Below are positions 1 to 11,760 of a stretch of DNA of 64,000 bases, piece by piece. The translations under genes and the position numbers were made by a program. The notes beneath the pieces were generated by a model that saw only the letters and a program-made list of their open reading frames with translations, had not been told where the DNA came from and made no database searches. The number at the start of each line of letters is the position of its first letter. Position 1 is the stretch's first letter. The DNA comes from Heliocidaris erythrogramma (taxonomy: Eukaryota; Echinodermata; Echinoidea; Camarodonta; Echinometridae): assembly GCA_025617745.1 (NCBI GenBank), contig CM046870.1, forward strand, positions 27,361,927 to 27,425,926. The letters run 5' to 3'.

Positions 1-68
1 CAATACTCTCCTTGAACTTTTCACAAGCAGTGTTTCAATGCAAAAATCGCAGCGCTTTAACCTGCAAA

Positions 69-204
69 ATACCCCACTCACACCGAAAAATGGCGAACAT
101 CAGACCGATAAAATACCGAACAAGAAATTACATTACCACAAATGGCCATGATTTTGTTGGTTATCAGTCGGTTTGGGATTGGTCTGGTGATGTGACTGGG
201 GTAT
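69..204. mobile_element. MITE, ATACCCC family, copy 1
   Basis: The left end ATACCCCACTCACACCG is mirrored at the right end by TGTGACTGGGGTAT. The inside holds CAGACCGAT and a matching GGTCTGGT. About 136 bp with no coding capacity. Relatives with similar ends lie at 20465-20628 and 22631-22744. This is a non-autonomous DNA element; its superfamily is not decided. Confidence 0.6.
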
Positions 205-260
205 CAGGAGCAATGCACAGTGTATAATACAGATTGTTTGGGGTTTTTATTCTCTTTTCC

Positions 261-676
261 TTAACCCTTTCAGGGCAGGAATTATTTAAGGGCTAAATTG
301 ATCACATTTTGTTCTTCAAATTGGCAACAATAATATTTTTCTTTTAGCGCAACATGGTTCTAATAAGGTGTAATGTCTATGAAAACAATAAACATGGTTG
401 GGGATTTTGTCGAAAAGTTGAAAACATTGCCAATTTTAATAACAAACAATGATTTTTAACCTCTCAATGTGTTGCCTATTTAAGGATTTTAGAGCTTATT
501 CTTGTTTTTAAAATCCCTGGCATCCAACGAAATATGGTCATGCAACAAAAATGGACATGGTGTGTGCAGAAATGTTTGCTCTTTCTGTTTATGTATCTGG
601 TATATTTTTTTAGGGCTCTGAATCAGTAGTTATTGAGCTAAACCACAAAATGTGGTCAGTGTCTTGAAAGGGTTAA
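261..676 (+). mobile_element. piggyBac-type MITE, copy 1
   Basis: Bounded by TTAA on both sides, with CCCTTTCAGGGCA at the left and TGTCTTGAAAGGG at the right. TTAA target duplications and ends starting CCC are the signature of piggyBac elements. The inside is AT-rich, lacks a transposase, and is clearly homologous over its full length to 14152-14573 and 29693-30112, which lie in the opposite orientation. Confidence 0.75.
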
Positions 677-1308
677 TAGAAAAAAAGAACGCACTGCTTG
701 ATATATAGTCAAAAATAGCATTTTAATATTACAAGTACATGTAGCCATTTGAGAAGCAGGAAGAGGTCTTCTTCAATATTCCAATGTACTACTTGAACTT
801 ACAGCTGGAAACTAAGGTGAAAGTCCTCTGTTCTGACTGCATAACAAGATATTTCATATAGCCAATAGCTAGAGTACATGTATCTTAAAAGGCTTATTCA
901 TTTTACTTGGATTATATATAGATAGATATATATGTTTAGTGGTAAAACACTTACTGAAGTGTCTGCTAAAAGGAATCTTTATTCATAAAATTATAGATGA
1001 GCAAAACACAAGAATATACAAGTACAACTTTCAAGGCAGGTGCACCATTAGAGGATCAACTACTGTATCATGCGTTTACTGAGTCGTGGAGAAATGCCAC
1101 AAAAACATTTCCAGGAATTGAAAAAAAAAGATAAATGTTAATAGTGTTTATATAGTTTTGTCTCAATGTTCTCCTCTGTTCTCTTCATTTTCTCCCTCTC
1201 TGCTCTTCTTTTTGCTATCGTTATAGACATCCTCCCTCTTATGATTTCTTTACTTTGGTTTGGGGGGGGGGGGGTTAAATCTTCCATCTTGTTTTTCATA
1301 TACATCTG
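677..1308. other. AT-rich non-coding stretch
   Basis: No gene is seen. It holds several TACATGTA palindromes and a 13-base G run near 1262-1274. Confidence 0.5.
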
Positions 1309-1444
1309 GGGAGCGTTTCATCAAGCATTTTGTCAGTGATATTTACTGACAAATTTGCTCTCAGCCAATCAGATGCAAGGATTTCAGTAGCTTATAAGAG
1401 TTGTTGGTAAAAATCACTGACAAAACGCCTGATGAAACGCTCCC
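1309..1444. mobile_element. Fold-back MITE with CCAAT-containing core, copy 1
   Basis: The ends GGGAGCGTTTCATCA and TGATGAAACGCTCCC are perfect inverted repeats, continuing imperfectly inward (TTTTGTCAGTGAT against ATCACTGACAAAA). The centre carries TTTGCTCTCAGCCAATCAGA and the following AAGGATTTCAGTAGCTTATAA. The same core occurs in the elements at 29154-29304 and 51879-52026. Confidence 0.75.
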
Positions 1445-2135
1445 ATGGAGTACAATGATCAAGCAAAGTTACTGTAACTTACAGAAAGTTACAGAAATAT
1501 TCACGATTTCTAAACAACAGCTATTGTCACAGTGCCCAAGAAACTTTCGCTAATTGCAAAAAAATTCAATTATTCCGCGGTACAAACTTTTCGCATACAG
1601 TCTAAACCACTCGCGAAATTCACAAACATTAAATGTACGCAAAAGCTTCTGGTTTTTATTACAGTACTTAGCGTTTTCAGTACATTAGAAATTTAGGAAA
1701 TAATGAAATTTGTGAACTTCTCAATATGCATTGCCGAATCAAGCTAAGCTGTCTTGAATATTTGACCTGATTGAGATTTTACATGTAATCTATTTTTAAC
1801 TGGATTTGAGAAAATATAAATATCCTTTTTCTATTAAATGCCACATGGAAATTCATGCGAATACTAACGACAAGGTATAGAGAATACTTGAAAAAAGGCG
1901 AATGTATTCCGAGAGAACCTGTGACCGCAAGCCCATTTAAATAGAAAGTCTGATAGATCAAAACAGCCTAACGACGTATCCCAAATGATTAATTTCGATT
2001 CCCTGGGCCCAATAGAAAATGGATGATCAATTTGTCTTCATTTGCATTGCATTGCAAAGGCTGTATCACGGAGGTAGCGCCAGAGTATCTAATATTTTGA
2101 CGAGAAACTAGGAATGTTTTCTAAATGTTGGAAAT
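1445..2135. other. AT-rich non-coding stretch
   Basis: No gene and no clear repeat is seen here. Confidence 0.4.
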
Positions 2136-3118
2136 GTGTATATGGGTCTGTCCACGAAGTTGGGATCTTCACAGAAATTCACAGCTGATGGGTATATAAA
2201 CATGTATACTCGGTGTAAAGCAAACAATTAGCAATGTTGGAGGTTTTTAAATAGAACACATAATTATAATGTTTCTGTGTGTGAATAATCAAAACACATG
2301 CTGATCCCTTGTTTGAAAAAAATGACTATAAATGTTGGTGTCCATCATCAATTTTTGCTGAAAAAATGTGACATGAAAACAAATAATTTTACTACTTTAT
2401 TTCCAGAAATAAAATAAAAAACTGATTCCACTAATGATAAGCAAGCTACACTTTAACTTCATTTGTATGTAAATAAAGTAGAAACAGGGCGGATTCGTTG
2501 CACATTTTTTATAGCAGACTTGGCAAAGTTGGCACTACCGACTCTACGGGCGGTGTCCACTAATAATGAATAGGTAGTGGCGGTAATGTCATCTGATGTT
2601 TCATTTATGAGAAAGTGGTAATCATATATCTTAGGCTCCATAACAAGAGAATTATCTTGCCAGTAATATTTGATAAAGAAAATCAGAATATGATCAAACA
2701 TTTTTGAGTATCATCCTTCAGTAAAATTAGCTGCCCACGCGGTGTCCATGCGGTTTTATGAATAATCGGTAAAATCAAACCAAGCAAACGAAAAAATCCC
2801 ACCCGTATCAGAATGGATCGGTCCGTCGAAATATTGATGAGTCACCGTGGTTTACGTGAATAAGCTAGTTTCGCCCGGTTTCCATGGTGCGACGAGTGGA
2901 GATCTCATTTTCAACATGGCGTCTTCATGTTGAATCGGTAAATAATAACGCATCGGTACGCAAATTTGACTGTTATTTATGGGTTATTCGGCGATCTGTA
3001 ACGGTTCTTTATCGTGCTGTTCATTATTTTTGCTTAATAATATGTTGCTTGACATTATCGGCAGCTTCAAAAAATCATTTAAAACTTGCTTAGTACTAAT
3101 AGTAGTCCGATTGTCACG

Positions 3119-3180
3119 AATACATACCGTATTGGACACCCCGCCCGACGGTACTGGACACCCCGTCCAACGGTACTGGG
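3119..3180 (+). repeat. Short tandem repeat with GGACACCCCG
   Basis: Two adjacent units of about 23 bp, each holding TTGGACACCCCG or CTGGACACCCCG followed by a CGGTACTG-like stretch. The unit relates to the GGTGTCC motif spread over 2.5-6.6 kb. Confidence 0.6.
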
Positions 3181-4094
3181 GGCTACACTGTTCTGACCAT
3201 ACACGTCTTAAGAAATGTTTGATAAAAATCGTTTTCAATGAGTAATTCAATAAAAAAAAAATCATTTTACCGTAAATGAAGACTTGCTTTCCACATTGAA
3301 ATGTCGATTGTCTGCAAATAAAGCGCATTTGTGCCATAAAATCATGTTTTTCTTGCATGATTTTTATGAATCATCGTACCGTTTGATAACCATTTGCCAG
3401 AAACACAACATCACTTCCGGGTTGAGAGGGTCTCGTTCAATCCCTTTTTTTTGAGAGATTTTCATCTTGCAGATACCGAGAACACCACTTTTGACTAACA
3501 AGAATTATTCTGATAATATTTATGTAATAAAAATGTTATTTTTTCCGATATTTTGGTGGTATTTTGACCTCGAATTACGTCACAGGAAAGTTCACAAAAA
3601 AAAAAAATCCTGACGGCAAGAGCAACGGTAGTGTTTACGGAAGTTGAATTGAGGCTTATTTTTACGTCGTCAAAATCATCATTATTACTCTGAAGAAAAT
3701 TAAAATTTATTTTTTAAATATGCTTAAGTTGTCAAGTGATTCATAATGAAAATCGTGTGAAATTTTTATTCAATTATTTGGGTTCGCAAATTGTTAAATA
3801 CTCTTCGCAATATCGCATGTCGAATATTCGCAAGTTGTACTTATACTCTTCGCATGTCGTATGTGATGACACGAATTTGCGTGTGTGGTGCCAATATCCC
3901 GTAAATGTGATCCGTGATTTCACCCATTTTCCATCGTTTTTCTTTGCCAGAATGTGTTTTGATGGCTTTTAAAATATTCCAAGATGTCAAAATACATATT
4001 TTTCTGATAAATACTGATCACATATTTGCGATTAATTTAGATTGTAAAAGTTCTACTTTACGTGATCAAAATGGAGTTTTCAGTCATTCTTCGA

Positions 4095-4202
4095 CACGTG
4101 ATCTAAATACCGCTTCCTGATTGGTTGAATATCGCCAGTCCATTTTTTTCTGGATCACGTGATCTAAATGCCGCTTCCTGATTGGTCAAATACCGGTAGT
4201 CC
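4095..4202 (+). repeat. 61-bp tandem duplication
   Basis: CACGTGATCTAAAT followed by CCGCTTCCTGATTGGT occurs at 4095 and again at 4156, each continuing into a related AGTCC-ending sequence. Confidence 0.75.
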
Positions 4203-4640
4203 TTATTTGGCAAATTTCTTTTGTGAATGGAAACTTGTAAGCTCTGAGAAAAGTTGTGAGTAGGCCTAAATACTCCAGTTTGATGGGAAAATTGAGAAAT
4301 AAGTCTCCTTTGCTGAATGTTTATTTTATTAGGCATTACATTTATTTATTTATTATCTCATAAAAAAACTTTTTTTCAGAGCATGTTTGCAAATTAATGG
4401 ATTCATTCAATTGTTTTTTTTTTTTTCTTAATAATTGTAATTTTTTTTTATTTTCTTATTTTCTATTCATTCCATTGTTGTTTTTCTTCTTAATTTATAT
4501 TCTCATTTATTTTCTTTCACTTTATTTTCATTCAATTATTATGTTCTTATTTCATCTTATTTATTATTGACACATAAGGGACTACTTTGTTTCTTATCTT
4601 ATTTTCTTCTCACCTTATTATCTTGTATTTTGTTATTTAT

Positions 4641-5362
4641 TAGCTCATCCGGCCCGAATGGGCCAGATGAGCTTATGCCGTGGCGAGGCGTCCGTCGTCC
4701 GTCGTCCTCCGTCCGTCCGTCCGTCCTTCGTCTGTCGTCCGTCCACAATTTCAAAATGCTTCTTCTTCGCCATTTCTTACCCGATTTTAATTCCGTTTGC
4801 TTTATATGATAGCACTAGGTGGGGGATTCGAAACTTCTACACAGAATTTTTGAAACTCATTAAATATGCTAATTTATGCGCATTTCTCAAAAATCACAAA
4901 AATTGCTTTTCCTTCCTCATTTATTGACCGATTTCGATTTTTTTTGTTCCATCTGAAAGACTTTCATGAGGTTCAGTGAACTTCTACACGGAATTTTGAA
5001 ATTTTGTCTACAAAATTAGTTATGCTAATTTATGCGATATTTATTCAAAAATCACAAATTGCTTCTCCTTCCTCATTTATAGACCGATTTCAATTTTTTT
5101 GTTCCATCTGAAAGACTTTCATGAGGTTCAGTGAACTTCTACACGGAATTTTGAAATTTGGTCTACAAAATTAATTATGCTAATTTATGCGATATTTATT
5201 CAAAAATCACAAAAATTGCTGCTTCTTCCTCATTTATTGAGCGATTTAGATATTTTTTTTTCCATCTGAAAGACTTTCATGAGGTTCATTGAACTCTACT
5301 CGGAATTTTGAAATTTTGTCTAGAAAATTATTTATGATAATTTATGTCCAATGGGAAAAGGG
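4641..5362 (+). mobile_element. Tandem-array element 1 (CGTC microsatellite, three 156-bp units)
   Basis: The left end holds two nested hairpins: TAGCTCATC pairs with GATGAGCTTA around GGCCCGAATGGGCC. A (CGTC)n stretch at about 4688-4742 follows, then three units of about 156 bp that each restart at CAAAAATCACAAA (4889, 5047, 5201). Each unit contains CATCTGAAAGACTTTCATGA. The right edge is not sharp. There is no coding capacity. The design matches the elements at 7262, 37900, 45895 and 52362, although the sequences differ. Confidence 0.65.
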
Positions 5363-5931
5363 GCAAGACCCCCCCCCCCCCCCATTCTCAATAAAATAAA
5401 AATTTATACAACAAAATTTTTCTCAAGATATGGAGATAATCATGGCCGAGTTATGGCTAATTGGGGTATTAATTTATTAGGCCTACATAGATTTGCAAAA
5501 ACTTTGTTTGTGGTCCAAATAAGATGATCTTTTTTTCATAATATCTTTTTTTCGTTTGGGGTACACAATCAAACCCCCAAACTGTTCAAGTTCAATTTTG
5601 TTGCGTTCTTGAAACATTAATATTTTAATCATGTATTTTCGATTTATTGGGGACCCCCCCCCCCCCCCCAATTACAATTTTGACCCCACCCTAAATCACA
5701 AAAAATTTTATCAAATCTCTGTAATTCATTGGCAGATCTCCATGAAATTTTCATATCTTTTATTTCACAAAAATAATGGTTTGTTTTTATTTTTACAATT
5801 ATTTTAACAGAAATTGTTATTTTTTGCCTATGAGGGCGCTTTGCAGAACGTTGAGAATAAATCCGTAATATCTCTGAACTATGGCCGATTTTGACCGCGC
5901 CAACGGCAGTTATCTTTTTCTGAAAGTCCAC

Positions 5932-6214
5932 TGAGACAGAAATTTAACGGTTCCAAAAAGAGAGTAAACATACATACTAATTGGGTACGGTGTCCATGTA
6001 GAGGCGGTACCAAGTAATATAATGTGTCAGTGGGATAGTGTGTGTATTTTTATTGCATAAACAATTAATTGCATACAATGTTCATTTATATTCTGTGAAT
6101 GAATTATACTCAACTTGTAGAGACAGAAATTTAAAGGTTCCAATAAGAGAGTAAACATACATACTAATCGGGTACCGCCTCTACATGGACACAGTGTCCA
6201 TGTAGAGGCGGTAC
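5932..6214 (+). repeat. Direct repeats ending in a 43-bp palindrome
   Basis: A unit with GAGACAGAAATTTAA, GAGAGTAAACATACATACTA and GGGTAC occurs at 5932 and 6119. The second copy runs into a near-perfect palindrome at 6172-6214: 21-base arms starting GTACCGCCTCTACATGG are separated by one A. Single arms recur at 5990-6012 and about 6565-6586. Confidence 0.75.
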
Positions 6215-7169
6215 AAAGCAATCAAAGTGTTTTGCTGCTACGAATCATGAAAGTATCTGCCAGTATACTGTTTATATATTGTTCCTTGGGCATTTTCATT
6301 GTTCTAGTTATGTTAAATGTTTGAAATGCATTCAAATATTCAATTGCTAAATTACTTGCCAACAATTTAATTCCACTCTGTTGTGGGTTGAAAATAAAGT
6401 TCAACAAAACGTCAAATTTGGTGTGTTATAATTATATTATTATTTGAAAACAAAACTTCTGAGTTTGTTCTACAGTGACACCATCCCAAGAATACCTCCA
6501 CACTAAGAAAACATGAAAAATTATGACAAATAAAAACACACAGGTGTGTATCTAACTTGAAGTGGTGTCCATGTAGAGGCGGTATTTTTACTTGAATGCT
6601 CCATTAGTGAATGTGAATTTGTTGTTACCAGAACTTACGAAGCATTTTTTTTTTTTTTTTCTCAAAAACTATGGGACATGGGCAACTTAAAAATGTTACA
6701 ACAAAAGCCATTGTGGAATTTTGAAATTTTGACCCTCATGTCACACTTTTAGCCCCAACTTCATGGACAGACCCATATACACTTGGAGTGTGAATATCCG
6801 GTTGAAAAAAAATTGAGTATTCACGGCACATGAAGCCAAGAGTGGAATGCATTTTTCAATTGATTACATACTGTACATGTACATACAATGTAGAGTACAT
6901 TAGACAGAACAAAGCGGTGGAGGATTCCAACAAGGCATGCAACATTACATCTTCATGCACATGCATGTAATCATGTACATTATATACATGTACATTTTAA
7001 GACGTTATGTAGACTTTGCAAGTAAGTTAAATAGGTACCCTCAGAAAAATGGGTACTAAATATTTATTTTATTGCCTACTTTAATACTTGTAGCAGTTTA
7101 ATGAGATAGCATAGTTGCTGCATTGACAGATCAAATTAATAATGTATAGAATTTCCTGTCAAATGAGTG

Positions 7170-8528
7170 CTTGAGAGTGAGAGGAAAAGGAAGAGTAAAA
7201 AAAAAATAGAGTAAAAGACTTAGAAAAAGAGATAGAGGGACAGAATGAATCTCAATGATAAACAAGAGCCCCAGGGGGCACGACGCTCACCTGAGGTGAA
7301 TCAATTCACATCTGGTGCAGGGGCCCCTATAAGGCCACCCAGAAAAATTTCATGAACATCTTTCATTCTTCATCTATAGAGGTATCTCTATACACAATAC
7401 CAAGTCTGAGCTTCCTACCAAGTTCGGTTAAATTCCAATCATGGGTTTTGGAGAAGAAGCTGAAAATGTAAAAAGTTTATGGATGGCGGACAACTTGCCC
7501 CACCCCCCCCTCCAGTATGTTACCCCCACAGACCCCCTATAGGGCCACCCAGAAAAAATTCATGAACAACTTTCATTTTTTGTCTATAGAGGTATCACCA
7601 TACACAATACCAAGTCTGAGCTATTCCTGGTTCTGGAGAAGAAGATGTTTGAAATTTACAGTGCTTTTACACTTGGGGGCCCTCCCCACGGGCCCCCCTG
7701 GGGGCCACATGTACCATTTTAGCAACTTTGGATCCCCTACCCCTAAGGATGATTCCTACCAAGTTTGGTTGAATTCCGATCATGTGTTTTGGAGATCAGA
7801 ATGTACATTTTGCCTGGCAGCGCCCCCCCCCCCCCCCCTCCAGTATGTTACCCCCACAGGGCCCCTATAGGGCCACTCAGAGAAATTTCATGAACAACAT
7901 TCATCCTTCATCTATAGAGTTATCTCCATACACAATACCAAGTCTGAGCTATACCTGGTTCTGGAGAAGAAGATGTTTGAAATTTACATACATGTAGCTT
8001 TTACAATTGGGGGCCCTCCCCCTGGGCCCCCCTGGGGGCCACATGTACCATTTTAGCAACTTTGGGTCCCCTACCCCTAAGGATGATTCCTACCAAGTTT
8101 GGTTGAATTCCGATCATGGGTTTGGGAGAAGAAGATGAAAATGTAAAAAGTTAACGGACGACGGACAAATTGCCATCGCAATAGCTCACTCGAGCCTTAG
8201 GCTCAGGTGAGCTAAAAAGAGAAGATAATGATGAATAACATACAAGAATAAAAGAACAAGAAAAAGAAAGATAGAGAGATAAAAAGATCTCAATGAAAAA
8301 GAAAGAAGAAGAGAAGTAAATAAAACATGGCAGACAAGATAAAAGGAAGAAGAGGAGGAGAAATAGAGAGATAGAAAGATAGAATGAATCTCAATGAAAA
8401 AGAAAGAAGATGAGACGTTAATGAAACATGAGAGTCAAGATCACAGGTAGAAGAAGAAGAGGAGAGAAAGAGAAATAGAAGGATAGAATAAATCTAAATG
8501 AAAAAGAAAGAAGAAGAGAGAAGTTAAT
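7170..8528 (+). repeat. AG-rich minisatellite split by an inserted element
   Basis: Degenerate purine-rich units of roughly 100 bp share ATCTCAATGAAAAAGAAAGA (8288, 8388, 8492). A further unit end, GAATCTCAATGATAA, lies at 7246. The tandem-array element at 7262-8217 interrupts the array. Confidence 0.6.
7262..8217 (+). mobile_element. Tandem-array element 2 (about 320-bp units)
   Basis: The left end is ACAAGAGCCCCAGGGGGCAC then GCTCACCTGAGGTGAA. The right end is CGGACGACGGACAA, AGCTCACTCGAGCCTTAGGC and TCAGGTGAGCTAAAAA, which can fold as hairpins. Inside are one shorter and two longer units that share CACAATACCAAGTCTGAGCT and CCTACCAAGTTYGGTT. No protein is encoded. Terminal hairpins plus a tandem core resemble non-autonomous Helitron-like (HINE, pearl) elements; that placement is inference. 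Confidence 0.65.
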
Positions 8529-10018
8529 GTTTTTCACAGGTCAGAAACAACTCCAGTGTGATGACTGATGATGCTTCTAATCAGCGCTCGCCATGTCTGC
8601 CGTGAAACAGGGACACAAGATATGAGTATAATTGGTCCAGACAGCATCACCACACATCGGGCTTCTTCTGCTTTTAATAGCCAAGCGCCTGATCGTCTGT
8701 CATTTTTGCCAGCCTTTACTTCAATGTATATAGCATGTACACGTACATGGTGCCTATTCAACTGTTATTGCTGTGACCCATTAAAATGTAAACAAACACA
8801 CTTGCTGCATCATTAGTACATGTACTTATGCAAGTGTACTTCTATAATGAAGGTACAGTGTAAGTGCTAATGGAGTTAAACATTACATGAACATCACTTT
8901 CAAAATGTATTCTTTGGCAATAAGCATTTGCACATCAAGATATATGAAAGAAAGATCTCATCAGGCATGAATTTTACTTTTTATTTTTTCCTTAAAATCA
9001 AGCAATTACATAAAAATTATTTTAACTATTTTGTGCTTCAGTCCATTATGGTTCTCTATATGGTCATGGTCACATGTGGTATATTCCCCAAATGCAATAA
9101 TATTAAATGCAATGATGTATAAACTAAAATAGGCCCAACGTATTCACTAATATTTTGAAAAGGATTTTCAATAGAAATATATCCCTACTGAAGTTGAATA
9201 CTGCTTTATGCATGTGAACATCATATCCTGTTACCAATTTAGGTTTAAAAAAAAAAAAATTCTATTAAAACAAGTTTTCATATTTAAAAAAAACATCACT
9301 TACAATGTATTTCCCTTAAATATGATTTATCATTCAAAAAGAGCGACTCAAACTGGTTTACATATCAAAGACCTTGTATAGGCTATTAAAAGCAGTGAGC
9401 ATAATCTAGTACCAGCAACAATTACTGATTAACACAAATTGTTGATAATACTCTTAAAATGTGTGATATTTTACTGGTAATATGACTCAAAATCAACCAA
9501 AGTGTAAATTACAGAGGCCAAACACAGCACTGACTGAAATATTTCCCGCACATATAACATTTAAATATAATTTAAGCTATTTTCTTCCACATGATTTTGC
9601 TAAACAGATGTGAAAAGAAGTAGAAAGGTTTTTTTTTTTAAATACACTGTACACTTAATAATCACTTTGCCTGAAACTATACAATGTTTTTTTTCCAGCA
9701 TTTTAAGATGTATTTGTACAAGATACATCTTGTACCACTCATATACAGTAACACTATCAGGTTTAACTAAAACTGAAAATGTGAAATAATACCTTTAAGG
9801 AAATTTATTTCAGATGTATTTTTTTGCTCAAGTTTAGCCTAGTACTTGCCTACAATAAATCATTGAGGAAGAGGATTGGATGTCAAACAAATTGCGCATT
9901 TCAAGTCAATCAATCATAGTTAACAAGACAAGAAGGGCATAAAGCATCACAACACATTATTCCTCATTGACTAACATACTACAGCACAATGTCAGCTTAG
10001 AGCCAAAAGGATGGCTAT
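8529..10018. other. AT-rich non-coding stretch
   Basis: No gene is supported. The short frame on the minus strand near 8534-8761 has no recognisable domain. TACATGTA-like motifs recur. Confidence 0.4.
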
Positions 10019-10412
10019 TAACTCTGAAAGATAAAGTTGAGTTCTAGTCATGCAATTACACTGTGAAAGAAACTATCTCAAAGCAATTAGGAAATGCTGA
10101 TCATGTCTACACAAGAATTGTTTTATACTGCAAGGTTTTTGAATCATCAAAATGATAAGAAACCCAATCTCGCTGAAAAGTACATGTAGTGCACACAGAA
10201 ATGGGTATATGGGACTGCACACACGAGTTGCATCAATGTTCGGCCCGAACATTTCAGCTATTTCTCGTCATATTTCGAGTATGAGGGCATTTGAAATGCT
10301 ATCCTTTTCAGGGGACATTTCTAGTATGATATTCTTCCAAACTGACATAATAAAGAATGGGAAAGCTCACAAGATCATATTTCAACTTTCCCAGAACTCA
10401 ACCTTCTATTTA
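10019..10412 (-). repeat. Dispersed repeat R1, copy 1
   Basis: Homologous, in reverse orientation, to 19510-19953 and 28768-29153. Shared blocks include CAGAAATGGGTATATGGGAC, TTCGGCCCGAACATTTCAGC, CCTTTTCAGGGGACAT and TTCCCAGAACTCAACCTTC. It is unclassified: no terminal repeat or coding domain was recognised. Confidence 0.7.
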
Positions 10413-10683
10413 ACTATCCCATAACATGTGCTAACGTCTTTCTGACTCTAGCTCTGGGCAGAAGACATGCTCTCTCTAAAAAAAAAATTGAGTTATCACC
10501 TGTATTGACTTCCCAGGGGAGTGAAAATATAGTCAAAATACATGTAGAGTAAAAATTTGGCCTTTTCTTTTTAGAGATTACTCTAAAATCAATCAATAAT
10601 TCACTCCCAAACTAGTGATCACTGATGTGACCAAGGAGTTATCACAAAAATGTGATTTAACTCTTTGATGTGACTTATCTACC

Positions 10684-10925
10684 TACTATAGATCTCTCTT
10701 TCACTCATACTCTTTCTTTCTCTCTCTCTCACTCTCTCTCTCTCTCTTACTCTCTCTCTCACACACACACACTCTCCCTTTCTCTTTCTCTCTCTCACTC
10801 TCCCCATCTCTCTCTCTCTCTCTCTCTTTCTCCCTCTCTCTCTCCCTTTCTCTCCTTTCCCACAACTCTTCTATATGTTATCTCTCACTCTTTCTTCTTT
10901 TTCTTAGAGAGAGAGAGAGAGTTTA
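10684..10925 (+). repeat. CT/TCTC microsatellite
   Basis: An almost pure pyrimidine tract with a CACACA insert, ended by a run of GA repeats at about 10907-10920. The open frame across it is low complexity only. Confidence 0.9.
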
Positions 10926-11346
10926 CACTGTAGCAAAACTACAGCACACCGTTGGCGTGCTGGTGTTGATTTAATATCTCCAATGCTTGAGAACCTGATG
11001 AATTTGTTCAAGGGAGAAAAACTGGGCTAAAAAAGGAAAATATTTGCGATGGAGATTCATCCCCAAAGGCCATAAAGGTCACGGTTCTTGCTCTCTTTAA
11101 AGCCACATTCACATATATGACATGGAAACCTACCAAAGATAAAAACTGCCATGGAAAAAATAATCTGTTTATTCTCTCTTTCCCCTCTCTATTTCAACTC
11201 TTTTCTTCCTTTGCTCTTCTCTATTTTCTCTCTCGCTCATTTGCTATCTACTATAGATCTCACTTTCACTCATACCCAATCTCTCCCTTTCTCTCCTTTC
11301 CCCCAACTCTTCTATATTTAATGTCTCACTCTTTTGCTACTACTAC

Positions 11347-11760
11347 AGATGTCTCTCTCACTCACTTCTTTTGTTCTTGCATTTTCTACTTTTTATTTTA
11401 CATTACTGTTTTTGAAGGGGGAAACGGGGTGATAAGAAGAAAAGTAATTATAGATGTCTCTCTCACTCACTTCTTTTGTTCTTGCATTTTCTACTTTTTA
11501 TTTTACATTACTGTTTTTGAAGGGGGAAACGGGGTGATAAGAAGAAAAGTAATTATAGATGTCTCTCTCACTCACTTCTTTTGTTCTTGCATTTTCTACT
11601 TTTTATTTTACATTACTTTTTTTGAAGGGGGAACAGGGTGATAAGAAGAAAAGTAATTATAGATGTCTCTCTCACTCACTTCTCTTGTTCTTGCATTTTC
11701 TACTTTTTATTTTACATTAATTTTTTCGAGGGGGGGAGGGGGTGATAAGAATAAAAAGTA
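11347..11760 (+). repeat. 106-bp minisatellite, four units
   Basis: Four head-to-tail copies begin with AGATGTCTCTCTCACTCAC (11347, about 11452, 11558, 11662) and each ends GGGGTGATAAGAA. Adjacent copies are nearly identical and the last diverges. The 174-residue frame over the first units is only the repeat read through. Confidence 0.9.

Larger units (their letters stand above)
2136..6782. mobile_element. Possible 4.6-kb element framed by inverted repeats
   Basis: GTGTATATGGGTCTGTCCA continues to about 2164 at the left and is mirrored at 6753-6782 with one mismatch over about 29 bases. Between them the motif GGTGTCC or its complement recurs at least eight times (near 2549, 2738, 3129, 3152, 5988, 6187, 6194, 6564). 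No transposase frame is seen, and a clean target duplication was not found, so this may instead be two separate MITE ends that happen to face each other. Confidence 0.35.

Noticed and set aside
8534-8761. 75-residue minus-strand frame and its overlapping plus-strand frame
   Set aside because: No recognisable domain, no splice signals that connect it to GALNT, and an overlapping frame of equal quality on the other strand.
11117-11641. 174-residue open frame
   Set aside because: It is the 106-bp minisatellite read in a frame that divides into it badly but lacks stops; the protein is a Phe/Ser-rich repeat with no domain.
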